A stretch of 64,000 nucleotides of DNA from Allodiplogaster sudhausi (taxonomy: Eukaryota; Nematoda; Chromadorea; Rhabditida; Diplogasteridae), in NCBI GenBank assembly GCA_945643635.1, contig CALZFC010000319.1, forward strand, positions 67,001-131,000, written 5' to 3'. Under the pieces are notes generated by a model, which was given only the letters and a program-made list of their open reading frames with translations, did no database searches and was not told where the DNA came from. Of this stretch, positions 48,055 through 59,900 are shown piece by piece. Every line of letters begins with the position of its first letter. The first letter of the stretch is position 1. A program made the position numbers and the translations under genes.

Positions 48055-49730
48055 TAGCCAGGGTGGAGGCTCTTCTGGCTTCTTTCTTGGTAGTTTCTCG
48101 TGTCATTTAGAGCAGCCTTGCTGGATTTGGCCTTGTCGTTGTATCGCTTTCGAACCATCTCGCTAAATTGAAGACTTCTAAGACCATGTAAAAGCATAAA
48201 ATGGAATACTAACAAATGTCGGCAGAGTGAAGCACGCAGAGAAGTAGACACCCTGTAGATCTCCTCCGGATCGAGCGTCCGGTCAAAGCCGATTTCCACG
48301 GTGACTGAAAATTAACATCCATTTGTTAATTTCTTGGAATTATATGTACATACGCATCAACTTGTTGAGCGTATGAAGAAGTATCCATCGACACTTCTAG
48401 ATGCTCCGGTCATCATGTGCATCAGATCCGCACTTATTATCTGAAGTATTGTTTACTGGTTCATGTTTCACTAAAGAAAGCTTCACTTGTAAACTAAAAT
48501 ATCTTTAAAAAAAACCTTCTTGCACGCATGAATAGCGAATGACGTGGCAACTGTGACAAAATCATCGGCTGGCGCGGTAATCCGAAAGTCAGAAAGGGCA
48601 TCGCGGAGGTTGTATGGAATATACTCTGGTGGAAGGGAGACGAGAAGATCACAAGTCTTATTCGACTCAACACTTCTGAGGCAGAATGGTCTTCCTGCCT
48701 GTTATAAATACAGTATTACGTTTTATTTGCACAAATATACGATGATGCGCACAGGAAAAGAATGAAAAAAAGAACCGGAAGCCGTCGATCCGAGGAACCT
48801 CTTCCTCGGGCTGAGATGTAACTAGACCTCAACACGTTCAGATGCGCCATCGTGGCACTTCCAAGGATTGCCATGCTTGTTTCCGCCAGCACGGGATCAC
48901 CACGATTCTTATAGGCGAGGTGTTGCAATGCGGCTTGATCAGGCATTGTCGCGGTAGTGTACGACTGCGCAAAGGTTGCCTGGAAAGGGTTTACCATCCA
49001 AACCGTACTTATATGGAGAATAGAATGATCTAACCACGGCTTGTTCAATCGGCAGAGGAGATCCATCTTTATCAAAGAACGACGATGCGGCGAGGTCAAT
49101 TGTTCTTACGGGCTGTTAAAGCAAGCCATAAGCAGACATAATATGATAAAGCAAATAGGGTACCTGGTATTTACGTTGTAGAAGGCTGTCTCGTCGAGCA
49201 ACCTTTCTTTTCGGCGTTTCTTCGATGACTTGCGATTGAAAGTCGTTCTCGAGATCGCGGTTTTGACTGTCACCGTAATCTTGACCATTCTGTAATACAG
49301 TAATCATGCAATTACGATATAACTAATATAAAGTGCCAAGGTACCTTATTTTAAGTAGCAAAATAACCTCGAATTGTTCATAGGCTTCAACATCTACTTC
49401 TTCCTCATCCGACTCTTGCAGAACGCTCTGTCTCTTTGGTTTCTTCGGCTGATTCCGAAGCTCACCCTAATAATAAGATCTTTTTTCTACATACACTCTC
49501 TCTCTCTCTCTCGGAAATTCAATGACCAAACCAGAGAAGCACGTGGAGCATGCGGCGTTCCAACTTCGGCAAACGCTGTACTGCGTGGCAGCCTTGCTGG
49601 CCTCCCAGACCACGAGGACATCAGATGATGCATCCAAAACTGTAACTGATGGGTCATCATGAAAACTAAATGAAGTAGACGACAAGGTGCTATTTTGTGG
49701 CGAAATTACGACTAACTTCCAGAACAACAG
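48055..49730 (-). CDS. Possible second transposon-encoded gene, unknown function
   Basis: A series of exon-like segments on the minus strand: near 49665-49510 (DDPSVTVLDASSDVLVVWEA, then a Cys-rich WNAACSTCFSG), 49467-49372 (PKKPKRQSVLQESDEEEVDV), 49290-49175 (NDFQSQVIEETPKRKVARR), 49115-48800 (DLAASSFFDKDGSPLPIEQA, AALQHLAYKNRGDPVLAETS), 48705-48520 (FCLRSVESNKTCDLLVSLPP, YNLRDALSDFRITAPADDF), 48306-48235 (VTVEIGFDRTLDPEEIYRVS) and a basic end 48165-48055. Composition is protein-like and nuclear. I did not establish all junctions, and these could be further 3' exons of the transposase transcript. Confidence 0.4.
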
Positions 49731-49799
49731 TTGGCTAAGTGGAATGATTCATTTATGGTTTGCAATATTTAACGGAGGAAGAGAGGGGTATGTACGACT

Positions 49800-52722
49800 T
49801 AAACATGGTAGCTGCGGAAAAAAACATTGAAAGCAACAATAGTAGAACGAATATCAACAAGGCAAGCTTGTCCAACTAGGCGAGAAGACGAAACAGAAAT
49901 AATGGGACCATTCATGTCAACAACTGGTGCGAACAGACTAAGAGAATCGATAAGGTGCATAATCTTAGCAGAATTTTCATCGCGCAAGTTTTCAGGGAAG
50001 AGATCAGACAATGTAGAGGTTACAAGAGATTGAATAAGCAATCTTGTACAAGATTCGGTATCGAAGATGCAGAGGACTCGGCCAAAGCAGAAGCTATTTC
50101 TGCGTCTAACAACCACCAATGAGTTACAGAACTGTCGACTGGGAAATGAAGAAATATCAATGGTATAACCAGAAATAGTCTTTCGTTTGTAGAAGCGAAG
50201 AGCACCTAGGTTGCTCGCCTCCTCACGAAACTGGGCATCAACCAGCGAGGCAGGAATCTCTTTATCTTGCGAAGGCTGCCCAAATGTTGCCGTCGCAAAT
50301 GCAGTTATATAGCGATCGGCTTCGGCACTGCGCGCCCTCCGTTGCATCTCATCTCGAATTAACTGACGCGAGATGTACCTGTTAACGATTAAGAGGATCT
50401 AGGAATAGATTTCAATTTTTAGGGTTTAATACCTTTTCAAGACAGTCGGTTGAACACCTCGTGTTATACCGGCGGGGAGATTGGCTTGGAGTACATGGAG
50501 GGCCGACTCAAAAATGTTCGAAGAATAGTCCACAATAGATCCATACAACTCGCAAACTTCCGGTAAGTGATAGAGAATTTCCTGAAAACATGTAGATTTC
50601 ATCAAATGAAATAATTTTTTGCAAAAACTTCCTCACATGCATCTTAATTGTGAATGAAGAAGTTGCAGGCATGTCCGTGAGGTAAATATTCCGGACACAG
50701 TCACATAGGCCAGAAAGTGCCCGCCACTTTGCATTGTCTAAGTTTCTATAAACGAATGAAATTTTAATGGATAAAACACATAAATGTCCTCATGCCTGCT
50801 TCGCAATGAATGCATTATAGCCGAGATTCCCAAGCAGACAGCTGCAGCTCGTGTATTGACCATCTTATCGAGACAGAGAGCCGTGAAAGTGATCATGTAG
50901 AACTACAATGGAATCGATCAGAGTCAATTATAGCTTACGTTTTCTAGCTCGGTTCCTGTGAAGTGCTTCATTCGACTCGTGCTCGCTGCCAGTTTGAAGT
51001 ACTGCCTTCTGACGTCATGGGGGCTTGAGCCAAACCTATTAGGCATGGCATCTAAAAAGCACTGTGGTCAAATACGCAAGTAAAGCATAACAAGCTACCT
51101 CTAAGTATATCCTTGCAGATACCTTCACCGAATGAGTGCAACGAGTCAATCATTGACTCATAAACGAGACAACGCCGATTAAGAGCCGAACTTCTAAGAT
51201 TCGCCTCTTCAAATCCAAATTCGCCTGTCTCGCCGTCATAAATTGTGAGCGCGCCATGTCGAACCGTTGAACGCGCTATGCAATCGGGGTTATTCCAAGT
51301 ATTGTTTGTTAACGAAAAACTGTACCAGCAGCGCGTCTCCATTTGCGCATGCAGTCTGAAGAGAGGCAGTAGAAACAGCCGTGCTTGCTGTGCATGTGTC
51401 GAAATCCGTACGCACACCTTTTCGCCTGCATCAACAAAAATGAACTCGAAATTTTCATTTAAAAACAACTCACGGGCTGATCTGCCGTTAAGCCGCGGAT
51501 TCCAATCCTGATGGCTTTACCATAAACGGTACTCGACTGACGGGAAAACGCTTCAAGCGAGCCCTCGATTTGTGATAAAATCAAAAACTCGTGTAGTTGG
51601 GTGGCCTTCGAGCTGTACAGGGCGAATACGAGCAAGTTAGAATCTCGAATCCTCTGCTTTTCTGGCAGTTCACCCAGGAACGCAAAGAGTGGCCACACGT
51701 GATAACTGTACAACAAAAATATTATGAAATATCGGCAAGTAGTTACAATTTATCTAACCCTTTGAGCTTTCCTTTCAATGACACTCCGTCAAAGCTCAGC
51801 CAAAGTGAGCAGGAGTGACAACTGTCAGTGCAGCTGAAGAATCTCTTCATTCGCTTCGAACCGCCAAGACTGCTGCTTTCTCTTCCTTCTTTAATGGCGT
51901 CGTGTTCCTTCTCGATCGCATCGTCATGCAAGTTGAAGAGCCGCTTGAGCTGGCTGTCCGCGTAAGGAAAAGCAATCGTGCAGGGCGCGGCGTTACAACT
52001 TAAATAGCAAGAGTACATGTTCAAATGAGTAAGAATGAAATGAATAACTTACCACTGTGTCGTTGCAGACGCACTGACAACTGTTATTGCACACTTGGTA
52101 CAAATAACAGTTGTCGTGATCGAGCAGTATGATGAAATGACGGCAGTGGCACGCCGAACTGACGCTGCAATCTCAGGCACCGCAGCAAGGTGCCTCTCAA
52201 CTCCTACAATCACGGTGTCTTAACATCTCAGCAATGACAACTTCGTTGCCCATATAACCTTTTGCAGACAAAAAATCCTCCGCGATGTGGCCGTGCGAGG
52301 CTAGAATTCGTCCATCGAGACTGCGCAGATACCGGTCGATGTCATCATCGTCACCTGAAAGAGCAGCTTTTAACAACAACAAAAATAAATATTTAAAAAA
52401 TCAAGCATTTGACCTTGAACAGCGAATGAAGGGTCCATGTCAATGTCGGCTTCTTCGAGAACACCTTCGTCGCTCTCCTCACCTTCACTGTCTCTCTCGC
52501 CGGAAAACTGATCGCGCTCGATCTCGCCAGATGCAGCATCGTTCGCCTCAGCATCATCAATTTCCTCTCCTCGATCAGATTCGTCTTCTGAAAAGAAAAG
52601 AAAAATCGAAGCAGGCTAAGAAAAAAACATCGCTGACTTGTTAAAGCGCTTCGCTTACTCGACCACGAGCTGCCGGCCTTTCTAGGTCCAATCCGGAAGT
52701 CGCATTTTCGCGCGCGTTTCAT
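49800..52722 (-). CDS. tnp2-family (CACTA-type) transposase, multi-exon, probably frameshifted
   Basis: ATG at 52722. Exons 52722-52659 (KRARKCDFRIGPRKAG), 52587-52414 (acidic), 52354 to about 52220, 52200-52053 (YCSITTTVICTKCA), about 51998-51760, 51706-51475, 51429-51100, 51053-50940, then short exons to 50390-49800. Features shared with tnp2-type transposases: YHVWPLFAFLGELPE, FLLPLFRLHAQMETRCWYS, the catalytic-region motif DSLHSFGEGICKDIL (compare D.MH..LGV), RQYFKLAASTSRMKHFTG, and late HLPEVCELYG with YSSNIFESALHVLQ (compare the DUF4218-like E..N..L segment). Near 52205 the frame changes by one base (DCRS stop versus ERHLAAVPE) without room for an intron, so this copy may be inactive. 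Confidence 0.65.
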
Positions 52723-53230
52723 CGCAATAATAAAAAACAAGCATATTAATCAACAATCTAAAGTTCATTAACAAATATCATCTACGAACACTTCACAGAT
52801 CTAAAGAAATTTATAGTGCGGCGTTCTGCTGTTTTGAAAGAAATCGGAAGAGCGCACTCAACCGTACTTTCACACTAAATAAACCCCCTCGTGGCCCCAT
52901 TTCGACGTTAAAAAACATTAGGGGCCACCACAAGCAGAATCAGGGGCCACGGCGAGGTTGCTCGGGTGAAGGGTGGCTGAGCGAGTGCGGAATAAGGGGC
53001 CACGGCGTGGTCGCAACCCCGTGTGGCCCCTTATTCAGCATGCGTGGGCCCCCTTTAAAATTCCTGTGAATACCTGCAATAGTATTCATCGCCATTTCAG
53101 TAGGGAGAGGCGGCATCGTACCATACAAAAACACACCAAACGTTCATACCCCATATTCGGTGATTGAGGCCATATATCGGCGTTTTATCAGCCAGATGTC
53201 GGCGTTTTTTTTTTCTTCTTGCTTCTTTCT

Positions 53231-53797
53231 TCAGTGAGAGGGGGGCGCGTTTTCGTCATACTGCCGATGACCAGTGATGTGTTCAATGTAGATATCTCTC
53301 GCCCATCGAATCGTGTCACTGCAGACTAGTTTTCTCATGAGAGAGTGGTAGCTGCGCGCGATGCCAAGGGCAGAGACTCCAAAGCCATTCAAAGGGCAGA
53401 CGGCGCCAAGTGCTCCTTGCACGTAAGCATCACAGATGACTGTGTAGCCTTTAGACTCGAGCGAGCTGCACATGGCACGGTATTTGTTCTGCTTGTCCAG
53501 TCTGGCGGCAAGAAGCGCCTCTTTCCGGTTCTCAAATGTGACGACGACGTCAATGATGGCGCAGGTTTTCTGCTGGTGGTTAATGACGCAAACGTCTGGT
53601 CTCTCCTGCCCTCCATGCTCTGGCACCGGCTGATTAGTGAACACAGCGCCGTCTGCTGGCCTCTTCAGCGCTTTGAGCAATCGATTGACTATCGCGTCAT
53701 GACGTAGCTGGATGGCGCGAGTGTGTGCATGGCAGTGAGAGAGCAGTCTCAAGGGCGTGACCGCATCGCCTGAACGCCTTATTGCCCGCGGGCCCAA
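53231..53797 (-). mobile_element. C-terminal endonuclease region of an R2/NeSL-type non-LTR retrotransposon
   Basis: A 188-codon open segment. It has a partial zinc-knuckle-like start (LLSHCHAHTRAIQLRHDAI) and then a restriction-like endonuclease: RPDVCVINHQQKTCAIIDV (PD...D), KQNKYRAMCSSLESKGY (K..KY), and the end SDTIRWARDIYIEHITGHRQ. These match the CCHC-plus-RLE tail of R2/NeSL-group elements, which often insert site-specifically in rDNA or spliced-leader genes (family knowledge). The reverse transcriptase is absent: upstream (53800-53930) homology stops and satellite begins, so this is a 5'-truncated remnant. Its stop is shared with the outer edge of the inverted repeat. Confidence 0.75.
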
Positions 53798-53929
53798 ATC
53801 GACGAGCGCCGTTCAGAGCAACACAATTCAGCCTCGCGCGATGGATGAACCGCCAGTCGGCAAAACGGGTGAAGGAGCCGGAGGCGATGAAGTGATTGCT
53901 GGCGTTATGAAGCAGAGTGGCGTCAAAGA

Positions 53930-54391
53930 TCCAGAGTTGGTGGGAGGGAACATACATACATTTAAAGGCGAAACCACGGTCACAATATCAATATCATGTT
54001 GATCATTCCAAAATGTATATCATTCCCTTTCATGCCATCTTCTGGCTGTTTTTCAGCTCCACCAGCCTAAACAGCCTCCTGATATTGCAATGCTGGCTTC
54101 TTCATAATTTCTTGTGTCCAGACAGTAACGTGACAATGAAACACATGCCGCTTTGTTTCATTCTCGGAATCGACTCAGTATCGTACTTACTCACTCTCGC
54201 TCAACCAATACTTTTCTGTCATTCTATCTGCCTCTCTCTCCCTCTAACTCTCTTCCCTCACCTTCTCTCTGTCTCTCTGCCTCTCGTTCACTCGCACAGG
54301 AAGACAGCCCGGAGACGGCCAGACTGTGATGAAGAACATCTACGAGTGATGCTGCAGTGGAATCTTTAGGCCACGAGAGAGAGAGAGAGAG

Positions 54392-54438
<47 letters not shown>

Positions 54439-55122
54439 GATGAAGTAGTGGAACGAGGCAGTGGAAGCTGAAGGGTTCCTGCTTGTTCCCAACAAAATAT
54501 GTGGGTGAAAATAGAACACAAACAGCGCTGTTTTAACCTCGGATTTGACTCGGTCTCTTACATTCTCGCTGTCTTTCAATCCATTTTTTTCTCTCTATAT
54601 CTCTCTCTCTTTCCCTCTCTCTATCTCTCTTCCCTCACCTTCTCTCTGTCTCTCTGCCTCTCGTTCACTCGCACAGGAAGACAGCCCGGAGACGGCCAGA
54701 CTGTGATGAAGAACATCTACGAGTGATGCTGCAGTGGAATCTTTAGGCCACGAGAGAGAGTGGGAGAGAGAGAGAGGAAGAGGGAGAAAGAGGGAGAAAG
54801 AGAGGAAGATGAAGAAATAGAGGGAGGTAGTGGAAGCTGAAGGGTTCCTACTTGTTCCTAACAAAATATGTGTGACAATAAAACACAAGCAGCGCTGTTT
54901 TAACCTCGGATTTGACTCGGTTTCTTACATTTTCGCTGTCTTTCAATCCATTCTTTTTCTCTCTATATCTCTCTCTCTCTTTCGCTCTCTCTCTCTCTCT
55001 TCCCTCACCTTCTCTCTGTCTCTCTGCCTCTCGCTCTCTCGCGCAGGAAGACAGCCCGGCGTTGCGGCCAGACAACGTCATGAAGAACATCCACGAGAGA
55101 CGCTGCAGTGGCATTAGAGAGA

Positions 55123-55161
<39 letters not shown>

Positions 55162-55300
55162 AGAGAGAGAGAGTAAGAGAGAGAGAGAGAGAGAGAAAGA
55201 GAAAGTGTGAAAAGCGAGAGAGAGTGTGAGGAAGAGGGAGAAGAGAGGAAGATAGAGTAGTAGACGTAGATAGTAGAAGTTGAACGGATCCCATTTGTTA
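53930..55300 (-). repeat. Extra copy of the arm satellite
   Basis: Starts at CCAGAGTTGGTGGGAGGGAA and ends at AACGGATCCCATTTGTT. It matches right-arm units at about 40870-41880 in the same orientation, and so the left arm in reverse. It joins the RLE remnant directly. Confidence 0.85.
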
Positions 55301-55302
55301 TC

Positions 55303-55357
<55 letters not shown>

Positions 55358-56560
55358 GTCTTTCTCTCTCGCTCTGTTCTGCGTTTCTGTTTTTTTTTCC
55401 TTTTTGCCGCCCCCCCCAATATCTTTATCTCTTTCATTCTTCACGCTCTCCAAAGTGGAATTCCATTAACTTTTTTTTTAGAGTGAAAGAGAGAGCGAGA
55501 GAAAAAGATAGGATATAAAGAAAGGGTGAAAGGAAAAAAGGAATTCAGTGAAAGAGAGACGGAGAGAAAGACGGAGAGAGAGAGAGAGAAGGAGCCGATT
55601 GGAAATTGAAGCAGAAAAATTTCTTTTTCAAAGGGAGAAACCTACAATGGCTAGGCAAAAAAAATTTTTTCAACTTCTTTTAACAACGGCGTACATATAG
55701 CACGAAATTTACACTCTTCATGTTCTGATCGAGTTTCAACCATGTACTTATAGATTTCATTGTTTCCCATTTTTCCATGCCATGATTCCATGAAACATAT
55801 TCAAAATATAATAATTTTAAAATAATGTTATAATTATGAATAGTGAATACATTACAAACAACTCTTCTAACCTCTCGTCATCGATATCCTTGGCACCATG
55901 AGATTTGCCGCAGACGGGCCTGATTGTCAAGGAGGGGAAAACGTAGAAGTTTTCATCCGGTGGAAATAATCTTTATTTTTTACCCTTTTTTTTGCTTTCT
56001 ATTTTTTTTTGTTCATGATGCACTGCTTGTGTAGATGTGTACTCATTGTCAGACGAAAAACGGTCACGGCCACCTCTGAACGAACTATGATGGCACGTAT
56101 ACTAAGGATCCCGTCACTGATTATACTTACATGTGTAGGTGCAGATGGACGGAAACACCCGTATCAGTCAACGCCGTACACACACACGTCAAGCAATAAA
56201 TGTAGATAAAAAACCAGGTTCGACGTGTCTGAGTCACACAATCTTTGCCGATGCTGATAAGGAAGGGCACACGAATGAGACAGACGGAAATGTTGGCGTA
56301 CGCTGAAGACTCTGAAATGATTCTTTATCGTTTCGTAGTGTAGAAAAAAGTCGCTTAGGTAGTCTCGCTCTATTTCTCCACCGAAGATTCCTCCGTTTCA
56401 TATGCTCAACAAATGTCAATTTTAGATTTTTATTTTACAAAACTTCAAAACAAATTTCAGCAGCTGCCTCTTCTATGAACCAACCTTTTCTATTCGTTCG
56501 ACAATAATCACTAATAATCAATGTTTCAGCTGTCAATATGCGGTTAGGCGAGCGAGCGCT
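55301..56560. other. TC/GA microsatellites then unassigned sequence
   Basis: A (TC)n tract at 55306-55375 and GA-rich sequence at 55485-55590. From 55600 to 56560 the sequence looks unique and AT-rich. Open frames of 61-66 aa (56009 plus, 56419 minus) show no domain and no splice partners that I could support. Confidence 0.6.
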
Positions 56561-56574
56561 TGCGACATTATTAT

Positions 56575-56780
56575 TGTTTCTCTTCCAAATGAAGGTTTCG
56601 TAATTACGGTTTCTGTTGTAGAAAAAAACAAAAGGTTTCGCTGATTATTGTTTCTCTTCAAACAACGGTTTCATTAATTACGGTTTCACTTGCAAAAGAA
56701 AGTTTCATTAATTACTTTCTGTTGCAAACAGGGGTTTCATTAATTACGGTTTCTCTTGCGAACGAAAGTTTCATTGATCT
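56575..56780. repeat. Minisatellite, about 40 bp unit
   Basis: Five imperfect units of GGTTTCATTAATTACGGTTT followed by CTCTTGCAAACGA-like sequence, upstream of the S28 peptidase gene. Confidence 0.8.
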
Positions 56781-56914
56781 CTTGAGTGAATGGAACGAAG
56801 ATGCTGACAATGTCGCGCAAAATCAATCAATCTATCTGAATCTTAAGATAATCTAAAATTTAATAAAAGAAAGGCATAAGCTATAAAAAAAGAAGTTCTT
56901 TGTGTTGTCTTCAG

Positions 56915-59900
56915 CAATGTGAGACGTTGCCATTCGCAAGACGAATGCTCTTCGGGCGTGGAGATGGCGGCCTCTGTCCGACCTTGCCAACCGAGGTGAA
57001 GCAGAGTAGTTAAAGGGGCCAAAAACTCACGTTTGAATTCGCGCCTTATTGCTAAACAGTACGTGATTTAGAGAGACGCGACTACAATAGTCAATAAAAT
57101 TGAAATATACATACGTATGACGGTTGCGCTACGTGCTCCTTTACAATAAAATCATATTAAATTATGGATGGCCAAAGATTAAATCTTCGAGCGATATTCT
57201 TATATTATGCTGATGAATACCAATACTAGAGTTCAACTTTAAAGGAGCCCTTCGAAATCGACTCGGATGACACTGGAAGCGCAACATTTGACCAGATTCT
57301 TGATCACTTTGCAAAAGATGGCAAGAAAGACTTTTGGAAGCAGGTTTGAAAGAGTTTAAATATGTATTTTAAGGAGCTTTAGAGATTAATAATACCACAA
57401 ACCAAGCGTGGAAATGGATCGTTTTTTACTGTTTTAGAAGTACTTCTTCAACAAAGCATTTGCTGACGGCTCTGGCATCAATTTTCTCGTTCTAGGTGGT
57501 GAGGTAAACTAGTGAACTTTTTCATGCCATTTTTGCCACGTTTTCATACCGAGGAAAAAGCGTTTTTTTTTAAAGTTCCTCACTGTATCGCACTTATACG
57601 AAAGTAAACAATGTCGTGTTTTGTTATGTACATAAATGTGCTGCAATTTGCCTATAAGGATGTCAGAATAAATTCGAAATAGTAGTACGAATATATTCGT
57701 AGTTTCGGATCAGAAAAATTATACGAATATATTCGTTATCAGTACAGGCGCCATTCGATGTGAATCGCATACAAAGCTCGCGCAGTCCCTTCGTCGAGTA
57801 CGCCCGCGACTTCAACGCAACTCTCTACGGACTCGAGCATCGCTTCTACGGCGCGAGTAGGCCCACAAGGTACATAAATCTTTATTATTTTTTTTTTATA
57901 AAACACAAATATTCCGGAATCGTTTTGGTATGTGAAGCCTGTTACTTTTCCTAAAAGCATACACGTTTATTGAACTATCTTCAACAGTCTTCCTTACATT
58001 TTCTTGGCAATAATTAATTGACTATTAATTACTTAATTGCGTGAGATAAAGTGGCGGAAGTGATTATGCACAATCAGAAACCAGTAATGAACTTGGAGCC
58101 TCTCAAAGTACGAATTTACGGGGGCGTATTTGTCATCCCCTTTTTTCTCTTCATACTTTTTCGTTCTATCGCTCTCTATCTCTCCCTCTCTCGCTCTCTC
58201 TCTCTCTATCTCTTAGCTCTATATAGTTCCTGAAACATCTTTGTCTCTGCATCTCTTCTCCCTCTGTCTCTATAACAATGTCTCACACTCTCAGCAATCT
58301 CTCCATGGAAAACCTCTCGCTGCTGACGTCACAGCAAGCGCTCGAAGACATTGCGTACTTTATCAGCGTTATCAACGCAAACGAAGCATCTCCCCAAAAG
58401 TGGATCGTCTTTGGAGGATCCTATGCAGGTTAGGCACACTTTGCATTGTCCACATGGACGTCGCCAGAGGCCCGCTCGCCCCACTAACGGGTGTGGTTGA
58501 GTCGGCTCGCCATTCTATGGCTGTCCTCTCTCTCTCTCACTCTCTCTTTCACTCTCTCTCTCTCTCACTCTCTCTCACTCTCTCTCTCTCACTCTCTCTC
58601 TCACTCTCTTTCTCTCTTTTACTCTCTCTCTCTCTCACTCTCTCTCTCTCCTCTCTCTCTCGCCGGGATCCACCACGATCCACTAATGGTAAGGCTCCGC
58701 TGTCCACGAGTCTCTCTTTGTCTTCCCATCGAGCTAAAACGCCCTTTTTGAATAACATTATACCTCATCAAATCGCATCGAATAAGGGACATAACAGGGG
58801 TCAATTCAAAGAGTTCACAACGCTCACATTCGAAAAAGGCAAAGACGATTATTTTCATTTTACTTTTGTTGTACACTAAAAAAATATGGTCAGTGAGAGT
58901 AAAGACGCCAATTATTATGTCGAGAAAGAATATGCTGATGTTGAATTAAAAAAATATTTCTCTTAATTTTTAGGTGTTCTCACCTTACGATTCCGTGAAA
59001 AGTTCCCGGACGTAGTCCTTGGCGCCGTCTCGAGTTCGGCACCTCTTCGTGCTCAGCTCGACTTTGACCGTCTCTTTTTCATGAACAAATTCACAGGGTC
59101 ACACCTGTCCAAAAGTTGCCATATAAAGTGTGAATCAGGTGAACGGGTGAATATCCCTTACGGTATTTTCTAGTCCACATTTAACAATTTACAACCGTTC
59201 GAAAACTACACTTTCAAAGCACACCACGTAGCAAATTTAGTATGGCTCGTGTATCACACGGGTCCTAAAAACGGTAATTTTCTTCTATGTCACAAAGAGG
59301 TGGTCCTGAGCGGAAAACTCATGACTTGTTGCGGCGGTGTAGTATCTCATATTTGGCGAACTTAAAATCTTGCAAATTTTTATATGGGGTGTGACCCCTG
59401 TGCAAATTATTATATTAAAATTAAGTTTTTATCTTTATATAACACTAACTTATGATGATGATAAAAATATTTTTATTTAAACTTATTAATATTATTAGGA
59501 GAAAACTAGTGCGTATTTGACTCTTTTTTTTTTGAACAGTTTTAAACTTTAAGCTTCAAATTTTCTTAAAATGAATATTTAAAAAAATGAATTAAAAAAA
59601 AGAATTATTGCGCAGAATATCTCGGAGTCGTAGCCGACGACGTCAAAAACTACGATGACGCGCATCCAGAAGGAATTGGCTGTAGCAAACAGGTAAATAC
59701 AACAACAACAAAAAAACAACCAATAAATAAGTTCAAATGATTGAAAAGGTGAATACAAGAAAAACTTTTAATTTTTTTTGAATGAAAATTTGGCATCGAA
59801 TTGTATTGTTCGCATTTAAAGGAGATCATAAGGGAAAAATCCAACAACGAATAACTGCCAGCTATCTAAAAAGCACGGTGTAAGCAGTCCGCAAAAATGG

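Larger units (their letters stand above)
47299..53068 (-). mobile_element. CACTA-like (tnp2) DNA transposon, 5.77 kb
   Basis: Both ends carry CACAGGAATTTTAAAGGGGG followed by CCCACGCATGCTGAATAAGG, an inverted repeat of about 46-50 bp (47299-47348 and 53019-53068). CAC-type ends suit the CACTA/EnSpm group. The flanks match the uninterrupted left-arm sequence at about 4600-4660, which shows the insertion point. The inside holds subterminal GGGGCC repeats, a multi-exon minus-strand transposase and a possible second minus-strand gene. The target duplication is unclear: flanks read TGAA before and AATA after the element, giving AA, or GAA if the last G is flank. Confidence 0.85.
37233..53270 (-). 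repeat. Right arm of giant inverted repeat, with nested transposon
   Basis: Inverted relative to 4430-13517. The inner tip starts at GCTTTATATCATTCACATCT (pairing with 13517 and leftwards). The outer end is CATACTGCCGATGA at 53270. It is 16.0 kb long because of the 5.77 kb transposon at 47299-53068 and extra satellite units. 41.2 kb including the arms is flanked by sequence that differs on the two sides. Confidence 0.92.
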
